A stretch of DNA of 64,000 nt from Salirhabdus euzebyi (GCF_014207435.1 NZ_JACHGH010000013.1:39541-103540); one strand, 5' to 3'; positions 12,720 through 24,015 are shown, numbered from the stretch's first letter. Notes: generated from the letters alone by a model not told the origin. Numbers and translations are program-made.

Positions 12720-12833
12720 ATGGGTGAAGATTTCGCTTTATCTGGAGCAACGTGGTTTTGGTTTTTCGTCCCAATGCCGATACTAATTATTTTATGTGCA
12801 ATATCATTATTTAAGAGAGGTGAAGATAGTTAA
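12720..12833 (+). CDS. 37-residue membrane protein overlapping putP, likely symporter accessory peptide
   Basis: This tiny ORF starts at ATG 12720 behind a strong AAAAGGGGGG site (12701-12710) and encodes about 37 residues: MGEDFALSGATWFWFF, then a hydrophobic helix (VPMPILIILCAISLF) and a charged tail KRGEDS. Its stop codon TAA overlaps the putP ATG by one base, which predicts translational coupling. Small one-helix partner proteins are known for some sodium symporters (for example MetS with MetP), and I infer a similar role here. The match is by architecture and context, not by a recognised sequence signature. Confidence 0.7.
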   Translation: MGEDFALSGATWFWFFVPMPILIILCAISLFKRGEDS

Positions 12834-14296
12834 TGGCAACTTTAATTACATTTATAATTTATTTAGCAGGTATGTTAGCTATCGGTGTCATAGGATATCG
12901 ACTAACGAATAATCTATCAGACTACTTTTTAGGGGGCAGACGTTTAGGCCCAGGTGTTGCTGCACTTAGTGCTGGTGCATCCGACATGAGTGGTTGGTTA
13001 CTACTAGGTTTACCAGGTGCCATTTATGCAAGCGGTTTATCTGGTGCATGGATTGCAGTAGGTTTATCAATTGGTGCATATTTAAATTGGCAGTTTGTAG
13101 CAAAACGTTTACGCACTTATACTGAAGTATCTAATGATTCTATTACAATTCCTGATTTCTTTGAAAATCGTTTTAAGGATAATACGCACATCCTCCGTCT
13201 TGTTTCTGCGATTGTTATTTTGTTCTTCTTCACGATCTACACGGCATCAGGGATGACAGCAGGTGCAAAATTATTTAGTTCTTCATTCGAACTCACTTAT
13301 ACGCAAGGTCTTTGGATTGGTGCAATAGTAATTATTGCTTATACATTCTTAGGTGGTTTTATTGCAGTAAGCTGGACAGATTTCATTCAAGGGATCTTAA
13401 TGTTCCTTGCTCTAGTTGTCTTACCACTTGTAGCTATTTCAGAGCTAGGTGGATGGCAAGAAACGCTTAACACAATTGGGCAAGCAAGTGAAGGTCACTT
13501 AGAAATGGTTGCTGGAGTTGGAGTAATCGCAATACTATCAAACCTCGCATGGGGTCTTGGTTATTTCGGTCAGCCTCACATTTTAGCTCGTTTTATGGGT
13601 CTTCGTTCTCATAAAGATGTTAAGAAAGCTAGATTTATCGGTATTAGCTGGATGGTAATCGGTCTTTATGGTGCAGTATTTGCCGGTTTAGCTGGTTTCG
13701 CAATGAGCCAGGTTGGTACATTAAACCTTGGTGATGGCGAAGAAGTATTTATCATGATGTCTCAAGTGTTAACACATCCAATTGTTGCAGGTATTTTACT
13801 TGCTGCGATACTTTCAGCAATTATGAGTACAATTGACTCTCAGTTACTTGTATCTTCTTCAGCTGTAGCAGAAGATTTCTACAAAGGTGTTTTCCGTAGA
13901 AATGCTACAGATAAAGAGCTTGTAACAGTGGGACGTATTTCCGTAGCTGTGATTGCAGTAATTGCAATTCTACTAGCTGGGGATCCAACAAACTCTGTAC
14001 TTGAACTTGTAAGTTACGCATGGGCTGGATTTGGTGCTGCATTTGGACCAATTATCCTTCTTTCTCTATTCTGGAAGCGTATTACTGCTTCTGGTGCCAT
14101 TGCAGGTATGATTGCAGGTGCGGTAACGGTAATAGTATGGGGTAACTACTTAGAAGGTGGAATTTTTGATCTATATGAAATTGTTCCAGGTTTCCTTCTT
14201 AACGTTATTTTAGCAGTAGTATTTAGCTTATTCTCACAACCGAAGCCTGAAATGGAAGAAGAGTTTGAAAAAGCTCGCCAAATGGCTCAAGAATAA
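12833..14296 (+). CDS. putP: Sodium/proline symporter
   Basis: This 487-residue membrane protein of the sodium:solute symporter family has about 13 hydrophobic segments. The N-terminal signature YFLGGRRLGPGVAALSAGASDMSGWLLLGLPG is typical of PutP/OpuE and covers the Na+ and proline site. It most likely takes up proline for use as a nutrient, given rocA just upstream; an osmotic role as for OpuE is an alternative. Translation probably depends partly on the overlapping 37-codon ORF. A terminator follows. Confidence 0.93.
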   Translation: MATLITFIIYLAGMLAIGVIGYRLTNNLSDYFLGGRRLGPGVAALSAGASDMSGWLLLGLPGAIYASGLSGAWIAVGLSIGAYLNWQFVAKRLRTYTEVSNDSITIPDFFENRFKDNTHILRLVSAIVILFFFTIYTASGMTAGAKLFSSSFELTYTQGLWIGAIVIIAYTFLGGFIAVSWTDFIQGILMFLALVVLPLVAISELGGWQETLNTIGQASEGHLEMVAGVGVIAILSNLAWGLGYFGQPHILARFMGLRSHKDVKKARFIGISWMVIGLYGAVFAGLAGFAMSQVGTLNLGDGEEVFIMMSQVLTHPIVAGILLAAILSAIMSTIDSQLLVSSSAVAEDFYKGVFRRNATDKELVTVGRISVAVIAVIAILLAGDPTNSVLELVSYAWAGFGAAFGPIILLSLFWKRITASGAIAGMIAGAVTVIVWGNYLEGGIFDLYEIVPGFLLNVILAVVFSLFSQPKPEMEEEFEKARQMAQE

Positions 14297-14310
14297 TTAT
14301 TCAATAGTAC

Positions 14311-14347
14311 AGAAGCCTTCTCTTTTGCAGAGAAGGCTTCTTTTTTT
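14311..14347 (+). terminator. Terminator after putP
   Basis: A 13-bp stem AGAAGCCTTCTCT with its complement is followed by a run of seven T. Confidence 0.9.
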
Positions 14348-14557
14348 GTGAAAAAACAGGAATCTAGCAGCATTTTTTTGCTTGTTAAAACTTTTTGATG
14401 TTCACTACAAAAAGAATAATGAATTGACTAATGAAAAATATATTGTCGAAAACTTTTCCATACTTTTTTCCAATTTACCGGTTACATTTTTCAAATACTG
14501 TTATATAATACAAAACAAGTTATAATAACTGTAATATAACAAGGTGGTGTAAAAAGT

Positions 14558-16153
14558 ATGACGACAAAAACGAAAGGGATTGATGTAAATGGTAAGATGC
14601 GCTGGGAATATGCGGATATCCTAACCCCTGATGCCCTACTATTTATACAACAGTTAGAAAGAAAGTTCCGTTCTCGTCGAACGGAACTGTTACAGCACAG
14701 AGAGGAAAGACAAAAGCAATTTGATTTAGGTGAATACCCATCGTTTTTAAAAGAAACGGAGAGTATTCGTAACAGTGATTGGACTATATCACCTATCCCG
14801 AACGACTTAGAGGATAGGCGAGTAGAGATTACCGGTCCTGTTGACCGTAAAATGGTTATTAATGCATTGAATTCAGGAGCCAAGGTATTTATGGCCTGTT
14901 TGGAAGATGCAACGTCCCCTACTTGGGATAACGTCGTCCAAGGACATGTGAATTTACGGGACGCTGTTCAAGGAACAATTTCCTTTATTAATGAAAACGG
15001 AAAAAAATATGAACTAAAGGATGATTTAGCAGTTCTAAAGGTGCGCCCTAGGGGATGGCACTTAGAGGAAAAACATGTAACAGTTGATGGTCATCCTATA
15101 AGTGGAAGCTTGTTCGACTTCGGATTGTTTTTCTTTCATAATGCGAAAACGCTAATGAAGAAAGGTTCAGGACCTTATTTTTATCTTCCCAAACTAGAAA
15201 GCCACTTAGAAGCAAGACTTTGGAATGATGTATTTCTTTTTGCCCAGGAATTTATTGGTATTCCTAGAGGGACGATAAAAGCTACCGTCTTAATAGAAAC
15301 AATAGTAGCAGCTTTTGAAATGGACGAAATTTTATATGAACTGAGAGAACATTCCGCAGGTTTAAACTGTGGTAGGTGGGATTATATATTTAGTTACCTT
15401 AAAAAGTTTAGCAAGCATCCACTTGTTGTATTTCCAGATCGTTCAACAGTAACAATGACAGTTCCGTTTATGCGAGCATATTCTCTTTTGACTATTAAAA
15501 CATGTCATAAACGAAATGCTCCAGCTATTGGGGGAATGGCAGCACAAATCCCTATAAAAGGGGACGAAAAAGCAAACGAAGAAGCATTCAACAAAGTAAG
15601 AAATGATAAAGAGCGGGAAGCACGAGATGGCCATGATGGTACTTGGGTGGCACACCCCGGATTAGTACCTGTAGCAATGGAAATTTTTAATAAAGAAATG
15701 AAAAGCAAGAATCAAATAGATTCAAAAAAACAACAAAACATGGAAGTAACAGCTGAACAACTACTTGAAATTCCGACAGGTGATATTACAGAAAAAGGAG
15801 TCCGTCAAAATATTAGAGTCGGTATCCTATATATTGCCTCTTGGCTACAAGGGAAAGGTGCAGCTCCTATTGATCACTTAATGGAGGACGCCGCAACGGC
15901 AGAAATTTCGAGGGCACAGTTATGGCAGTGGATTAGAAGTCCTAAAGGCGTGCTAAGTGACGGAAGAAAATTAACCGGACATTTATATGAAAAATTGAAA
16001 ACAGAGGAACTGGGGAAAGTCAAAGCAGAAATTGGAAACGATACTTTTCAACAAGGTAGATTTTATGAAGCAATCAAATTGTTTGACCGCTTGATATTAG
16101 AAGATGAATTTATCGAGTTTTTAACATTACTAGGCTATGAAATTTTAGAATAA
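14558..16153 (+). CDS. aceB: Malate synthase A
   Basis: This 531-residue enzyme condenses glyoxylate with acetyl-CoA to malate, the second glyoxylate-shunt step. The family signature REHSAGLNCGRWDYIFS is intact, along with the upstream LKVRPRGWHLEEKH segment and LEDATSPTWDNV near the N-terminus. The length matches malate synthase A (about 530). AAGGTGG precedes the ATG. It ends 15 bases before isocitrate lyase, so the two shunt enzymes form one operon. A TATAAT-like box near 14503 sits in an A/T-rich region with a partial inverted repeat (GTTATAT...ATATAAC), a possible regulator site. Confidence 0.95.
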   Translation: MTTKTKGIDVNGKMRWEYADILTPDALLFIQQLERKFRSRRTELLQHREERQKQFDLGEYPSFLKETESIRNSDWTISPIPNDLEDRRVEITGPVDRKMVINALNSGAKVFMACLEDATSPTWDNVVQGHVNLRDAVQGTISFINENGKKYELKDDLAVLKVRPRGWHLEEKHVTVDGHPISGSLFDFGLFFFHNAKTLMKKGSGPYFYLPKLESHLEARLWNDVFLFAQEFIGIPRGTIKATVLIETIVAAFEMDEILYELREHSAGLNCGRWDYIFSYLKKFSKHPLVVFPDRSTVTMTVPFMRAYSLLTIKTCHKRNAPAIGGMAAQIPIKGDEKANEEAFNKVRNDKEREARDGHDGTWVAHPGLVPVAMEIFNKEMKSKNQIDSKKQQNMEVTAEQLLEIPTGDITEKGVRQNIRVGILYIASWLQGKGAAPIDHLMEDAATAEISRAQLWQWIRSPKGVLSDGRKLTGHLYEKLKTEELGKVKAEIGNDTFQQGRFYEAIKLFDRLILEDEFIEFLTLLGYEILE

Positions 16154-16168
16154 GAGGGAGGAATTAAA

Positions 16169-17452
16169 ATGTTTGCTGAACGAGTAAGAAAATTAGAAGA
16201 AAGCTGGGCATTCGATAGTCGTTGGAATGAGGTAGAAAGACCTTATACAGCAGAGGAAGTCATAAAACTAAGAGGATCGATTGACATTGAGCATACATTG
16301 GCGAAAACAGGTGCCGAGAAACTATGGAACTACTTGCATACAGACGATTATATTAACGCACTAGGTGCATTGACGGGGAATCAGGCGGTACAACAAGTAA
16401 AAGCAGGGTTAAAAGCAATATATTTAAGTGGATGGCAGGTTGCAGCAGATGCAAATTTATCCGGGCACATGTATCCTGACCAAAGTTTATATCCCGCTAA
16501 TAGCGTTCCGCACGTAGTGAAGCGAATTAATCAAGCATTGCAAAGGGCTGATCAAATTCACCATGTAGAATCAGATCAAACGATTGATTGGTTTCAACCA
16601 ATTGTCGCAGATGCAGAAGCAGGCTTTGGGGGGCAACTAAATGTTTTTGAGCTTATGAAAGGAATGATTGAATCTGGTGCCTCTGGTGTACACTTTGAAG
16701 ATCAGCTATCATCTGAGAAGAAATGCGGTCACCTAGGTGGAAAAGTATTGTTACCTACACAAACAGCTGTAAAAAATTTAGTAGCAGCAAGATTAGCTGC
16801 AGATGTCATGGGTACACCAACGATATTAATTGCACGTACTGATGCGAATGCGGCAGACATGGTAACGAGTGATGTAGACCCATATGATCATGAATTTATA
16901 ACTGGAGAAAGAACACCAGAAGGATTTTATCGTACGAAGGCAGGACTAGACCAAGCAATTGCTAGAGGGCTGGCATATGCGCCTTATGCAGACTTGATTT
17001 GGTGTGAAACATCCGAGCCAAACTTAGAGGAAGCAAAACGTTTCGCTGAAGCTATCCATGAGAAATATCCAAATAAATTACTAGCTTATAATTGTTCTCC
17101 GTCCTTCAATTGGAAGAAGAAACTAGATGAAAACACGATTGCAGCATTTCAACAGGAACTAGGCAAAATGGGTTATAAATTCCAGTTTGTAACATTGGCA
17201 GGATTCCATGCGCTCAATCATAGTATGTTTGAGCTTGCTCGAGGGTATAAGGATCGAGGGATGGCTGCATATTCAGAGCTTCAGCAAGCAGAATTTGCGA
17301 GTGAGGTACACGGTTACTCAGCAACAAGGCACCAGAGGGAAGTTGGTACAGGATACTTTGATCAAGTTTCCATGATTGTCTCAGGCGGGACGTCATCAAC
17401 TACTGCATTAAAAGGATCAACAGAAGAAGAACAGTTTACCGCCAAAGCGTAA
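16169..17452 (+). CDS. aceA: Isocitrate lyase
   Basis: This 427-residue enzyme splits isocitrate into glyoxylate and succinate. The catalytic motif KKCGH is present with C186, and the metal/substrate region [10 protein letters not shown] is rendered as [23 protein letters not shown] lies before the ATG. Together with aceB it gives a complete glyoxylate bypass for growth on acetate or fatty acids. The window also encodes an isocitrate dehydrogenase (31.5 kb) that competes for the same substrate and an aconitase (57.4 kb) that supplies it. Confidence 0.96.
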   Translation: MFAERVRKLEESWAFDSRWNEVERPYTAEEVIKLRGSIDIEHTLAKTGAEKLWNYLHTDDYINALGALTGNQAVQQVKAGLKAIYLSGWQVAADANLSGHMYPDQSLYPANSVPHVVKRINQALQRADQIHHVESDQTIDWFQPIVADAEAGFGGQLNVFELMKGMIESGASGVHFEDQLSSEKKCGHLGGKVLLPTQTAVKNLVAARLAADVMGTPTILIARTDANAADMVTSDVDPYDHEFITGERTPEGFYRTKAGLDQAIARGLAYAPYADLIWCETSEPNLEEAKRFAEAIHEKYPNKLLAYNCSPSFNWKKKLDENTIAAFQQELGKMGYKFQFVTLAGFHALNHSMFELARGYKDRGMAAYSELQQAEFASEVHGYSATRHQREVGTGYFDQVSMIVSGGTSSTTALKGSTEEEQFTAKA

Positions 17453-17495
17453 AGCACCAAGCAAAGTTTTATCGACGTTTATCTATTGATATTTG

Positions 17496-17529
17496 CGCCT
17501 TCTCCATTTAATGGAGGAGGCTATTTTTT
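17496..17529 (+). terminator. Terminator after aceA
   Basis: The stem GCCTTCTCCAT / ATGGAGGAGGC is followed by a T run; the 94-bp repeat starts immediately after it. Confidence 0.85.
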
Positions 17530-17623
17530 TACTTTAAGAAAGTTTAACTTTGTTAAAGGATTAAAGTATAAGAAAAACGAAGGCTTTCGCCATAAGGACT
17601 TGGCGACAAGCCTTCGTTTTTCT
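17530..17623. repeat. 94-bp two-hairpin repeat, copy 1
   Basis: Copy 1 of a repeat also found at 28221-28313. The first half is an inverted repeat (TACTTTAA...TTAAAGTA). The second half is a hairpin, AAAAACGAAGGCTT pairing with AAGCCTTCGTTTTT, around GCCATAAGGACTTGGC. This copy has both hairpins intact. It lies between aceA and gatC and is non-coding. Confidence 0.9.
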
Positions 17624-17712
17624 AATCCCTCTGGCTTCTTCATAACATAACAGCTACCTAGAAAAGTTGCAATATCGAGTAGACGAGATTTATCCTCCTA
17701 GCATTTATCTTT

Positions 17713-17757
17713 ACATGAAAGGAAAGACATAAGATAGACCTATGAGCCTTTCATGTT
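17713..17757. repeat. Inverted repeat upstream of gatC
   Basis: ACATGAAAGG and CCTTTCATGT form a perfect 10-bp inverted repeat with a 25-base spacer, followed by TTTTAATG. It could be a weak terminator or an operator. The rest of the 17624-17873 gap holds only an A/T-rich promoter-like stretch before gatC. Confidence 0.6.
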
Positions 17758-17873
17758 TTAATGTATGGATTAAGTGTTAAAATGGTAAGGGTACAAGTTG
17801 CTATATATAAGGAAAATTTGCTATTATAAAAAAATATTGTGAGTGTTCGAACATAGTCGGAGGTGAACAAAAA

Positions 17874-18164
17874 ATGGCTGAAATTTCAAAGGAACAAGTA
17901 AAACACGTGGCGAACTTAGCGAGGCTAGCCGTAACAGAAGAAGAGGTAGAGAAATTTTCGGAACAGTTAGGCTCCATTATTACATTTGCAGAGCAACTAA
18001 ATGAATTAGATACAGATAATGTAGAACCAACAACACACGTCCTTGATTTGAAAAATGTGATGCGTAAAGACGAGTCGAAACAATGGTTAACACAAGAAGA
18101 AGCGTTGAAAAATGCACCAGATAAAAAAGACGGACAATTCCGTGTACCATCTATTTTGGAGTAA
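17874..18164 (+). CDS. gatC: Asp-tRNA(Asn)/Glu-tRNA(Gln) amidotransferase subunit C
   Basis: This 96-residue subunit wraps around GatA and stabilises the GatCAB complex, which turns Glu-tRNA(Gln) and Asp-tRNA(Asn) into the correct aminoacyl-tRNAs. The family pattern [16 protein letters not shown] at the N-terminus and the C-terminal FRVPSILE are both present. GTCGGAGGTG precedes the ATG. It starts the gatC-gatA-gatB operon, with gatA 12 bases downstream. Confidence 0.95.
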   Translation: MAEISKEQVKHVANLARLAVTEEEVEKFSEQLGSIITFAEQLNELDTDNVEPTTHVLDLKNVMRKDESKQWLTQEEALKNAPDKKDGQFRVPSILE

Positions 18165-18176
18165 GGAGGTAAAAAG

Positions 18177-19643
18177 ATGTCACTATTTGATCATTCCATA
18201 TCTGAACTACAACAAAAGCTACATAACAAAGAAATTACCGTTTCAGATTTAGTTGATACATCATACAAAAGAATTAGTGAAGTTGATGATAAAGTAAAAG
18301 CATTTTTAACGTTAAATGAAGAGGCAGCTAGAGCTCAGGCTAAAGCACTAGAGGAAAGTGGACAAGCTGGTGAAGCTCTTTTTGGTTTACCTGCAGGGAT
18401 TAAAGATAACATTGTCACAAAAGGCCTTCGTACTACTTGTGGCAGTCAATTTTTAAGTAATTTTAATGATCCTTTATATGATGCAACGGTTATTCAAAAG
18501 CTTAATGCAGCAAAATCAATTACTGTTGGGAAACTAAACATGGATGAATTTGCAATGGGCTCATCCAATGAAAACTCTAGCTATTTTACGACACGAAATC
18601 CATGGAATACGGAGCATGTTCCTGGTGGTTCTAGTGGTGGATCTGGAGCGGCAGTTGCTTCTGGTCAAGTACTATTTGCTTTAGGATCTGACACGGGCGG
18701 ATCTATCCGTCAGCCTGCTGCTTTTTGTGGTGTAGTAGGGTTGAAACCTACTTATGGACGTGTCTCACGTTTTGGCCTCGTTGCTTTTGCATCCTCTTTA
18801 GATCAAATCGGTCCAGTAACAAGAACAGTAGAAGATAATGCAAGAGTTTTGGAAATTATTTCTGGGCATGACAAAATGGATTCTACAAGCGCAAATATAG
18901 ATGTACCGAAATATACCGAATCTCTTACTGGAGACGTAAAAGGACTTAAAATTGCCGTGCCTAAAGAATATTTAGGTGAAGGTGTCACAGAAGAAGTTAG
19001 AAATGCTGTGTTAGAAGCATTAAAAAAATATGAAGCATTAGGTGCAGAGTGGGAAGAAGTATCTTTACCTCACTCAAAGTATGCAGTGGCTACTTACTAT
19101 TTATTATCTTCTTCTGAAGCATCTGCAAATTTAGCTCGTTTTGATGGTGTTCGTTACGGTGTAAGATCACCAGAAGCTAAAAATATGATAGAAATGTTTA
19201 AACTTTCTCGTAGTCAAGGATTTGGAGAAGAAGTAAAACGCCGTATTATGCTTGGAACTTTCGCTTTAAGTTCAGGTTATTATGATGCGTATTATAAGAA
19301 AGCACAAAAAGTACGGACGTTGATCAAACAAGACTTTGATAACGTATTTGAGAAATACGATATTATTCTAGGACCGACAACTCCTACTCCAGCATTTAAA
19401 GTGGGGGAGAAAATAGCAGATCCACTTACGATGTATGCAAATGATATTTTAACCATTCCAGTTAACCTTGCTGGTGTTCCAGGGATATCTATCCCATGTG
19501 GATTCTCTTCAGAAGGTCTACCAATCGGACTTCAGTTAATTGGGAAGCATTTTGATGAGGGAACCGTTTATCGTGCCGCACATGCATTTGAACAAGCGAC
19601 TGACCACCATAAGAAAAAGCCAACGCTTGGAGGTGCCAACTAA
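18177..19643 (+). CDS. gatA: Asp-tRNA(Asn)/Glu-tRNA(Gln) amidotransferase subunit A
   Basis: This 488-residue amidase subunit releases ammonia from glutamine for the GatB site. The Ser-cisSer-Lys triad is visible: K76 in AGIKDNI, S152 in [11 protein letters not shown] and the nucleophile S176 in [12 protein letters not shown]. Length and sequence are typical of Bacillus GatA. AAGGAGGT lies before the ATG. Its TAA overlaps the gatB ATG by one base, so the two are translationally coupled. Confidence 0.97.
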   Translation: MSLFDHSISELQQKLHNKEITVSDLVDTSYKRISEVDDKVKAFLTLNEEAARAQAKALEESGQAGEALFGLPAGIKDNIVTKGLRTTCGSQFLSNFNDPLYDATVIQKLNAAKSITVGKLNMDEFAMGSSNENSSYFTTRNPWNTEHVPGGSSGGSGAAVASGQVLFALGSDTGGSIRQPAAFCGVVGLKPTYGRVSRFGLVAFASSLDQIGPVTRTVEDNARVLEIISGHDKMDSTSANIDVPKYTESLTGDVKGLKIAVPKEYLGEGVTEEVRNAVLEALKKYEALGAEWEEVSLPHSKYAVATYYLLSSSEASANLARFDGVRYGVRSPEAKNMIEMFKLSRSQGFGEEVKRRIMLGTFALSSGYYDAYYKKAQKVRTLIKQDFDNVFEKYDIILGPTTPTPAFKVGEKIADPLTMYANDILTIPVNLAGVPGISIPCGFSSEGLPIGLQLIGKHFDEGTVYRAAHAFEQATDHHKKKPTLGGAN

Positions 19644-21073
19644 TGAATTTTGAAACAATTATTGGATTAGAAGTGCACGTTGAATTAAAAACAAACTCCA
19701 AAATTTTCAGCCCAAGTCCAAATGCATTTGGTGCAGATACGAACACAAATGTAAATCCAATTGACCTTGGTTATCCAGGTGTACTACCTGTTTTAAATGA
19801 AGAGGCTGTTAATTTCGCAATGCGCGCGGCAATGGCTTTAAATTGTGAAGTAGCTACAGATACAAAGTTTGATCGTAAAAACTACTTCTATCCAGATAAT
19901 CCAAAAGCGTATCAAATTTCTCAGTTTGATAAACCAATTGGTGAGCATGGTTGGATTGAAATTGAAGTAGACGGCAAAACAAAGCGTATCGGTATTACTC
20001 GTCTACATTTAGAAGAAGATGCGGGTAAATTAACACATAGTAATGACGGATATTCTCTAGTAGATTTCAACCGTCAAGGTACGCCATTGATTGAAATTGT
20101 TTCGGAGCCAGATATTCGTTCGCCGAAGGAAGCATATGCATATTTGGAAAAACTTAAATCCATCATTCAATATACTGGAGTTTCTGATTGTAAAATGGAA
20201 GAGGGGTCCCTACGTTGTGATGCGAACATTTCCTTGCGTCCTTATGGTCAGGAGGAATTTGGAACAAAAGCAGAGCTTAAAAACTTAAACTCTTTCAACT
20301 ACGTACAAAAAGGTCTTGAGTTTGAAGAGAAGAGACAGGAAAAAGTCCTTCTATCAGGGGGAGAAATTCTTCAAGAAACTCGCCGTTACGATGAGCAAAC
20401 AAAAGAAACCATCTTAATGAGAGTAAAAGAAGGTTCAGACGATTATCGTTATTTCCCAGAGCCAGACCTCGTTCCTTTATATATTGATGAAGCATGGAAG
20501 GACAGAGTACGTGCGCAAATTCCAGAGCTTCCGGATGCTAGAAAAGAGCGGTATATTAAAGAACTTGAACTACCCGCTTACGATGCAGAGGTATTAACAC
20601 TGACGAAAGAAATGTCTGATTTCTTTGAAGAAACGATAAGAGCCGGAGCAGATACGAAGCTTGCATCGAACTGGCTGATGGGCGAAGTTTCAGGTTATTT
20701 AAACAAGCATTATAAGGAACTTCACGAAATAAAGCTAACCCCAGAATCTTTAGCTAAAATGATTCAATTAATAGAAGATGGTACTATTTCTTCTAAAATT
20801 GCTAAAACGGTATTTAGTGAACTCGTAGAAAAAGGCGGGGATCCTGAAAAAATCGTTAAGGATAAAGGTCTTGTGCAAATTTCAGATGAAGGTCAACTAA
20901 CAGAAATTATAACAGGAATTCTTGATGAAAACACTCAATCTATAGAGGATTTTAAAAATGGTAAGGACCGTGCTCTTGGTTTCCTAGTAGGGCAAGTAAT
21001 GAAAGCAACAAAAGGTCAAGCCAACCCTAAAATGGTAAATAAAATCTTAATGGACGAAATGAATAAGAGGTAA
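19643..21073 (+). CDS. gatB: Asp-tRNA(Asn)/Glu-tRNA(Gln) amidotransferase subunit B
   Basis: This 476-residue subunit phosphorylates the misacylated amino acid on tRNA and transfers ammonia to it. The N-terminal [17 protein letters not shown] and the signature [17 protein letters not shown] are clear, and the C-terminal YqeY-like tRNA-binding tail (about 330-476) is complete. It overlaps gatA by one base and ends the operon at a terminator. Confidence 0.97.
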   Translation: MNFETIIGLEVHVELKTNSKIFSPSPNAFGADTNTNVNPIDLGYPGVLPVLNEEAVNFAMRAAMALNCEVATDTKFDRKNYFYPDNPKAYQISQFDKPIGEHGWIEIEVDGKTKRIGITRLHLEEDAGKLTHSNDGYSLVDFNRQGTPLIEIVSEPDIRSPKEAYAYLEKLKSIIQYTGVSDCKMEEGSLRCDANISLRPYGQEEFGTKAELKNLNSFNYVQKGLEFEEKRQEKVLLSGGEILQETRRYDEQTKETILMRVKEGSDDYRYFPEPDLVPLYIDEAWKDRVRAQIPELPDARKERYIKELELPAYDAEVLTLTKEMSDFFEETIRAGADTKLASNWLMGEVSGYLNKHYKELHEIKLTPESLAKMIQLIEDGTISSKIAKTVFSELVEKGGDPEKIVKDKGLVQISDEGQLTEIITGILDENTQSIEDFKNGKDRALGFLVGQVMKATKGQANPKMVNKILMDEMNKR

Positions 21074-21079
21074 AGAAGA

Positions 21080-21112
21080 AGATTAGCACTTTTTTAGTGC
21101 TAATCTTTATTT
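21080..21112 (+). terminator. Terminator after gatB
   Basis: The stem AGATTAGCACT / AGTGCTAATCT is followed by a T-rich tail. The remaining gap to 21487 (about 375 bases) is A/T-rich; I see no gene, RNA motif or repeat in it. Confidence 0.85.
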
Positions 21113-21487
21113 GTATTCTAACTTGGAAACTGATATATATAGTAGGAGTAATTTGTGATAATACTTTTTCGCATAGATTGTTGCTAAAATTAGAAAAAAA
21201 CATAAATAATACTACATTAATAGATACTACCTCAATGCTATGGCATAATATTTCTCTTTCATAGACAAAGCTTCAGCCTCGATAGCGGGTGGTTTCACAC
21301 AGATTAAATGGCATAGCGTTTTAAATATTTTGTGATCAAAAGAAAAGTCTTTTGGGAAACATCCAAAGAGAAAATAGACAATTTGAATGACGAATAAGTC
21401 GTGCTATATTTCTGTTTTCGTAATATAATTTATATTAGATTAAATATTATGATAGTAATATATATCCTAGTTATGAAGGTGACCTTA

Positions 21488-22381
21488 ATGAAACGAGCGA
21501 GAATTATTTACAATCCAACATCTGGACGAGAAGCATTCAAGAAGGAACTACCGAATGTGCTACAAAAGCTAGAGCAAGCTGGGTATGAGGCTTCCGCACA
21601 TGCAACAACGTGTGAAGGTGATGCTATTGATGCAGCGAGAATTGCTGTGGAAAGACGATATGAAGTGGTCATTGCTGCAGGTGGAGACGGTACCATTAAT
21701 GAGGTAATAAATGGATTAGCAGAACAATCGTATCGGCCAAAGTTAGGAATTATACCTGTTGGAACGACAAATGACCTTGCTAGAGCCATTCATGTCCCTA
21801 GAAATATTCAAGCAGCAGTGGATATTATCGTTCAGAATAATACAAGAAACCTTGATGTCGGCAGGGTAAACGATAAGTATTTTATTAATATAGCAGGTGG
21901 AGGCAAAATTACAGAGCTTACCTATGAAGTTCCAAGTAAAATGAAAACCGTTCTTGGTCAACTCGCCTACTATTTAAAAGGGATGGAAATGCTTCCATCC
22001 ATTCGACCATCAAAGGTTAAAATTTCCTTTGATGATCAAGTAATAGAAGAAGAAATCATGCTCTTTCTCGTTTCGAATTCTAATTCTGTGGGTGGTTTTG
22101 AAAAACTAGCACCGGAAGCAAGAATGGACGATGGACTTTTTGATTTACTCATCTTGAAAAAAACAAATATTGCAGAATTTATTAGAATTGTAACATTGGT
22201 TCTTCGGGGTAATCATTTAGATAACGACAAAGTTATTTATACAAGGACAAATTCTGTATCTGTTGAAACCGAAGAAAAGATGCAACTCAATTTAGACGGC
22301 GAATTTGGCGGATTATTGCCCGGGAAATTTGTCAATTTATATCAACACATCGAGTTTTTCGTACCAGAAGATTTTAAGTAA
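21488..22381 (+). CDS. dgkB: Diacylglycerol kinase DgkB
   Basis: This soluble lipid kinase of about 297 residues phosphorylates diacylglycerol back to phosphatidic acid, as needed for lipoteichoic acid turnover. The start MKRARIIYNPTSGRE matches B. subtilis DgkB, with GAAGGTGAC upstream of the ATG at 21488; a longer frame from 21401 lacks a good site. The nucleotide-binding GGDGT motif (AAGGDGTINEVI) and the PVGTTNDLAR segment are intact. It precedes rlmCD, as in B. subtilis. Confidence 0.94.
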   Translation: MKRARIIYNPTSGREAFKKELPNVLQKLEQAGYEASAHATTCEGDAIDAARIAVERRYEVVIAAGGDGTINEVINGLAEQSYRPKLGIIPVGTTNDLARAIHVPRNIQAAVDIIVQNNTRNLDVGRVNDKYFINIAGGGKITELTYEVPSKMKTVLGQLAYYLKGMEMLPSIRPSKVKISFDDQVIEEEIMLFLVSNSNSVGGFEKLAPEARMDDGLFDLLILKKTNIAEFIRIVTLVLRGNHLDNDKVIYTRTNSVSVETEEKMQLNLDGEFGGLLPGKFVNLYQHIEFFVPEDFK

Positions 22382-22472
22382 AGGCTATTACTTTACAAAA
22401 AGAGCCTTCAAAAAAGAGCAAGGCCTTGATTGCCCTAGCTAACCTATGGATCAACTAAGGTTAAACAAAATG

Positions 22473-22502
22473 AGACAGCATGTTAAAATGCTGTCTTTTC
22501 TC
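22473..22502 (+). terminator. Terminator after dgkB
   Basis: The stem GACAGCAT / ATGCTGTC is followed by a T run. Confidence 0.8.
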
Positions 22503-22608
22503 TTTCATTGGGCAATATACAATAGTAAGATGTAATTGTTATGTGTTATCCCTAGTAAAATGGCAAAACTAATTATACATAGTTAATTTGAAATGAAGGA
22601 AGATGTAC

Positions 22609-23994
22609 ATGCCTAAAGTAGAACCCCCAGTTACAAAGAACCAAATGGTTGAATTACAGTTTGAAGATTTAACACATGAAGGATCTGCAGTTGGTAAAAT
22701 AAATGGTTATCCACTCTTTGTTCCATACGGTTTACCGGGAGAAAAAGCAAAGGTTAAAGTAATAAAGGTAAAGAAAAATTTTGCTTTTGGTAAGCTAGTG
22801 GAAGTAACAGAGCAAAGTCCGGAAAGAATTGAACCACCTTGTGACGTGTTTTATCAGTGTGGAGGCTGTCAACTACAGCATATGAGTTATGAAATGCAGT
22901 TAGAAATGAAGCATAAACAAGTAAAAGATACATTGCGTAAGCTCGGAAATATAGATGTAGAAAACATTTCTATCCATCCAGTCATAGGTATGGAGGATCC
23001 TTGGCGTTATCGAAATAAGGTGCAAATTCCTGTGCGTGGAATTGAAGGTAGACTTGAAACAGGCTTTTACAAGCAAAAAAGTCATGAAATCATTAATATG
23101 GATACTTGCCCAATAACCGATGAGCAAAATGATCGAATGGTAGAGGCTGTTAGACGAATTGCGGAGGATGCTGGGATTACTCCTTATGATGAAGAAAGTC
23201 ATAGAGGGACATTGCGTCACATAATGGTTCGAAATGGACAAGCTACAAATGAAATTATGATAGTACTTGTGACGAGAACAGAAAAGTTACCTTATGAAGA
23301 AAAAATCGTGGAAGAAATCCATAAAGCATATCCGAACGTCAAATCGATCGTTCATAACGTTAATTCTAAGCGAACAAATGTAATCCTTGGGGATAAAACG
23401 AAGGTATTATGGGGGGAAGAATATATCCACGATACAATTGGGGATATTAAGTTTGCGATTTCTGCCAAGTCCTTCTACCAAATAAATCCTGTTCAAACGA
23501 AAAAGCTCTATGATCAAGCATTACAATATGCTAATTTGAGTGGAAATGAAACGGTAATAGATGCTTATTGTGGAATTGGGACAATCTCATTATTTCTAGC
23601 TCAACAAGCAAAAAAAGTTTACGGTGTTGAAATTGTACCCGAAGCGATAGAGGATGCGAAGAACAATGCAAAATTAAACGGTTTTGATAACGCTGAATTT
23701 GTTGTAGGTGCTGCTGAGAAAGTAATGTCGTGGTGGAAGTCACAAGGCTTACGTCCTGATGTAATCGTTGTTGATCCCCCACGTAAAGGCTGTGATGAAG
23801 AACTGCTTCATGCGATGGTTGACATGAAGCCAACAAGAATAGTGTATGTTTCTTGTAATCCATCCACATTAGCTAGAGACTTGAAAATTCTAAGCGAAGC
23901 GGGTGTCGTCTTAAAAGAAGTTCAGCCAGTAGATATGTTCCCTCAAACCAGTCACATCGAATGTGTAGCATTGTTAGAGCTGAAAAAAGCTTGA
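22609..23994 (+). CDS. rlmCD: 23S rRNA (uracil-5-)-methyltransferase RlmCD
   Basis: This 461-residue TrmA/RumA-family enzyme corresponds to B. subtilis YefA, which methylates two uridines of 23S rRNA. It has an N-terminal TRAM domain ([25 protein letters not shown]), an iron-sulfur Cys set ([15 protein letters not shown]), a SAM site ([14 protein letters not shown]) and the catalytic motif [12 protein letters not shown] prefer the ATG at 22609 over 22603 because GAAGGAAG is then about seven bases away. It sits downstream of dgkB with its own terminators on both sides. Confidence 0.93.
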   Translation: MPKVEPPVTKNQMVELQFEDLTHEGSAVGKINGYPLFVPYGLPGEKAKVKVIKVKKNFAFGKLVEVTEQSPERIEPPCDVFYQCGGCQLQHMSYEMQLEMKHKQVKDTLRKLGNIDVENISIHPVIGMEDPWRYRNKVQIPVRGIEGRLETGFYKQKSHEIINMDTCPITDEQNDRMVEAVRRIAEDAGITPYDEESHRGTLRHIMVRNGQATNEIMIVLVTRTEKLPYEEKIVEEIHKAYPNVKSIVHNVNSKRTNVILGDKTKVLWGEEYIHDTIGDIKFAISAKSFYQINPVQTKKLYDQALQYANLSGNETVIDAYCGIGTISLFLAQQAKKVYGVEIVPEAIEDAKNNAKLNGFDNAEFVVGAAEKVMSWWKSQGLRPDVIVVDPPRKGCDEELLHAMVDMKPTRIVYVSCNPSTLARDLKILSEAGVVLKEVQPVDMFPQTSHIECVALLELKKA

Positions 23995-24015
23995 AATAGG
24001 TTAGGTGAAAACTTG

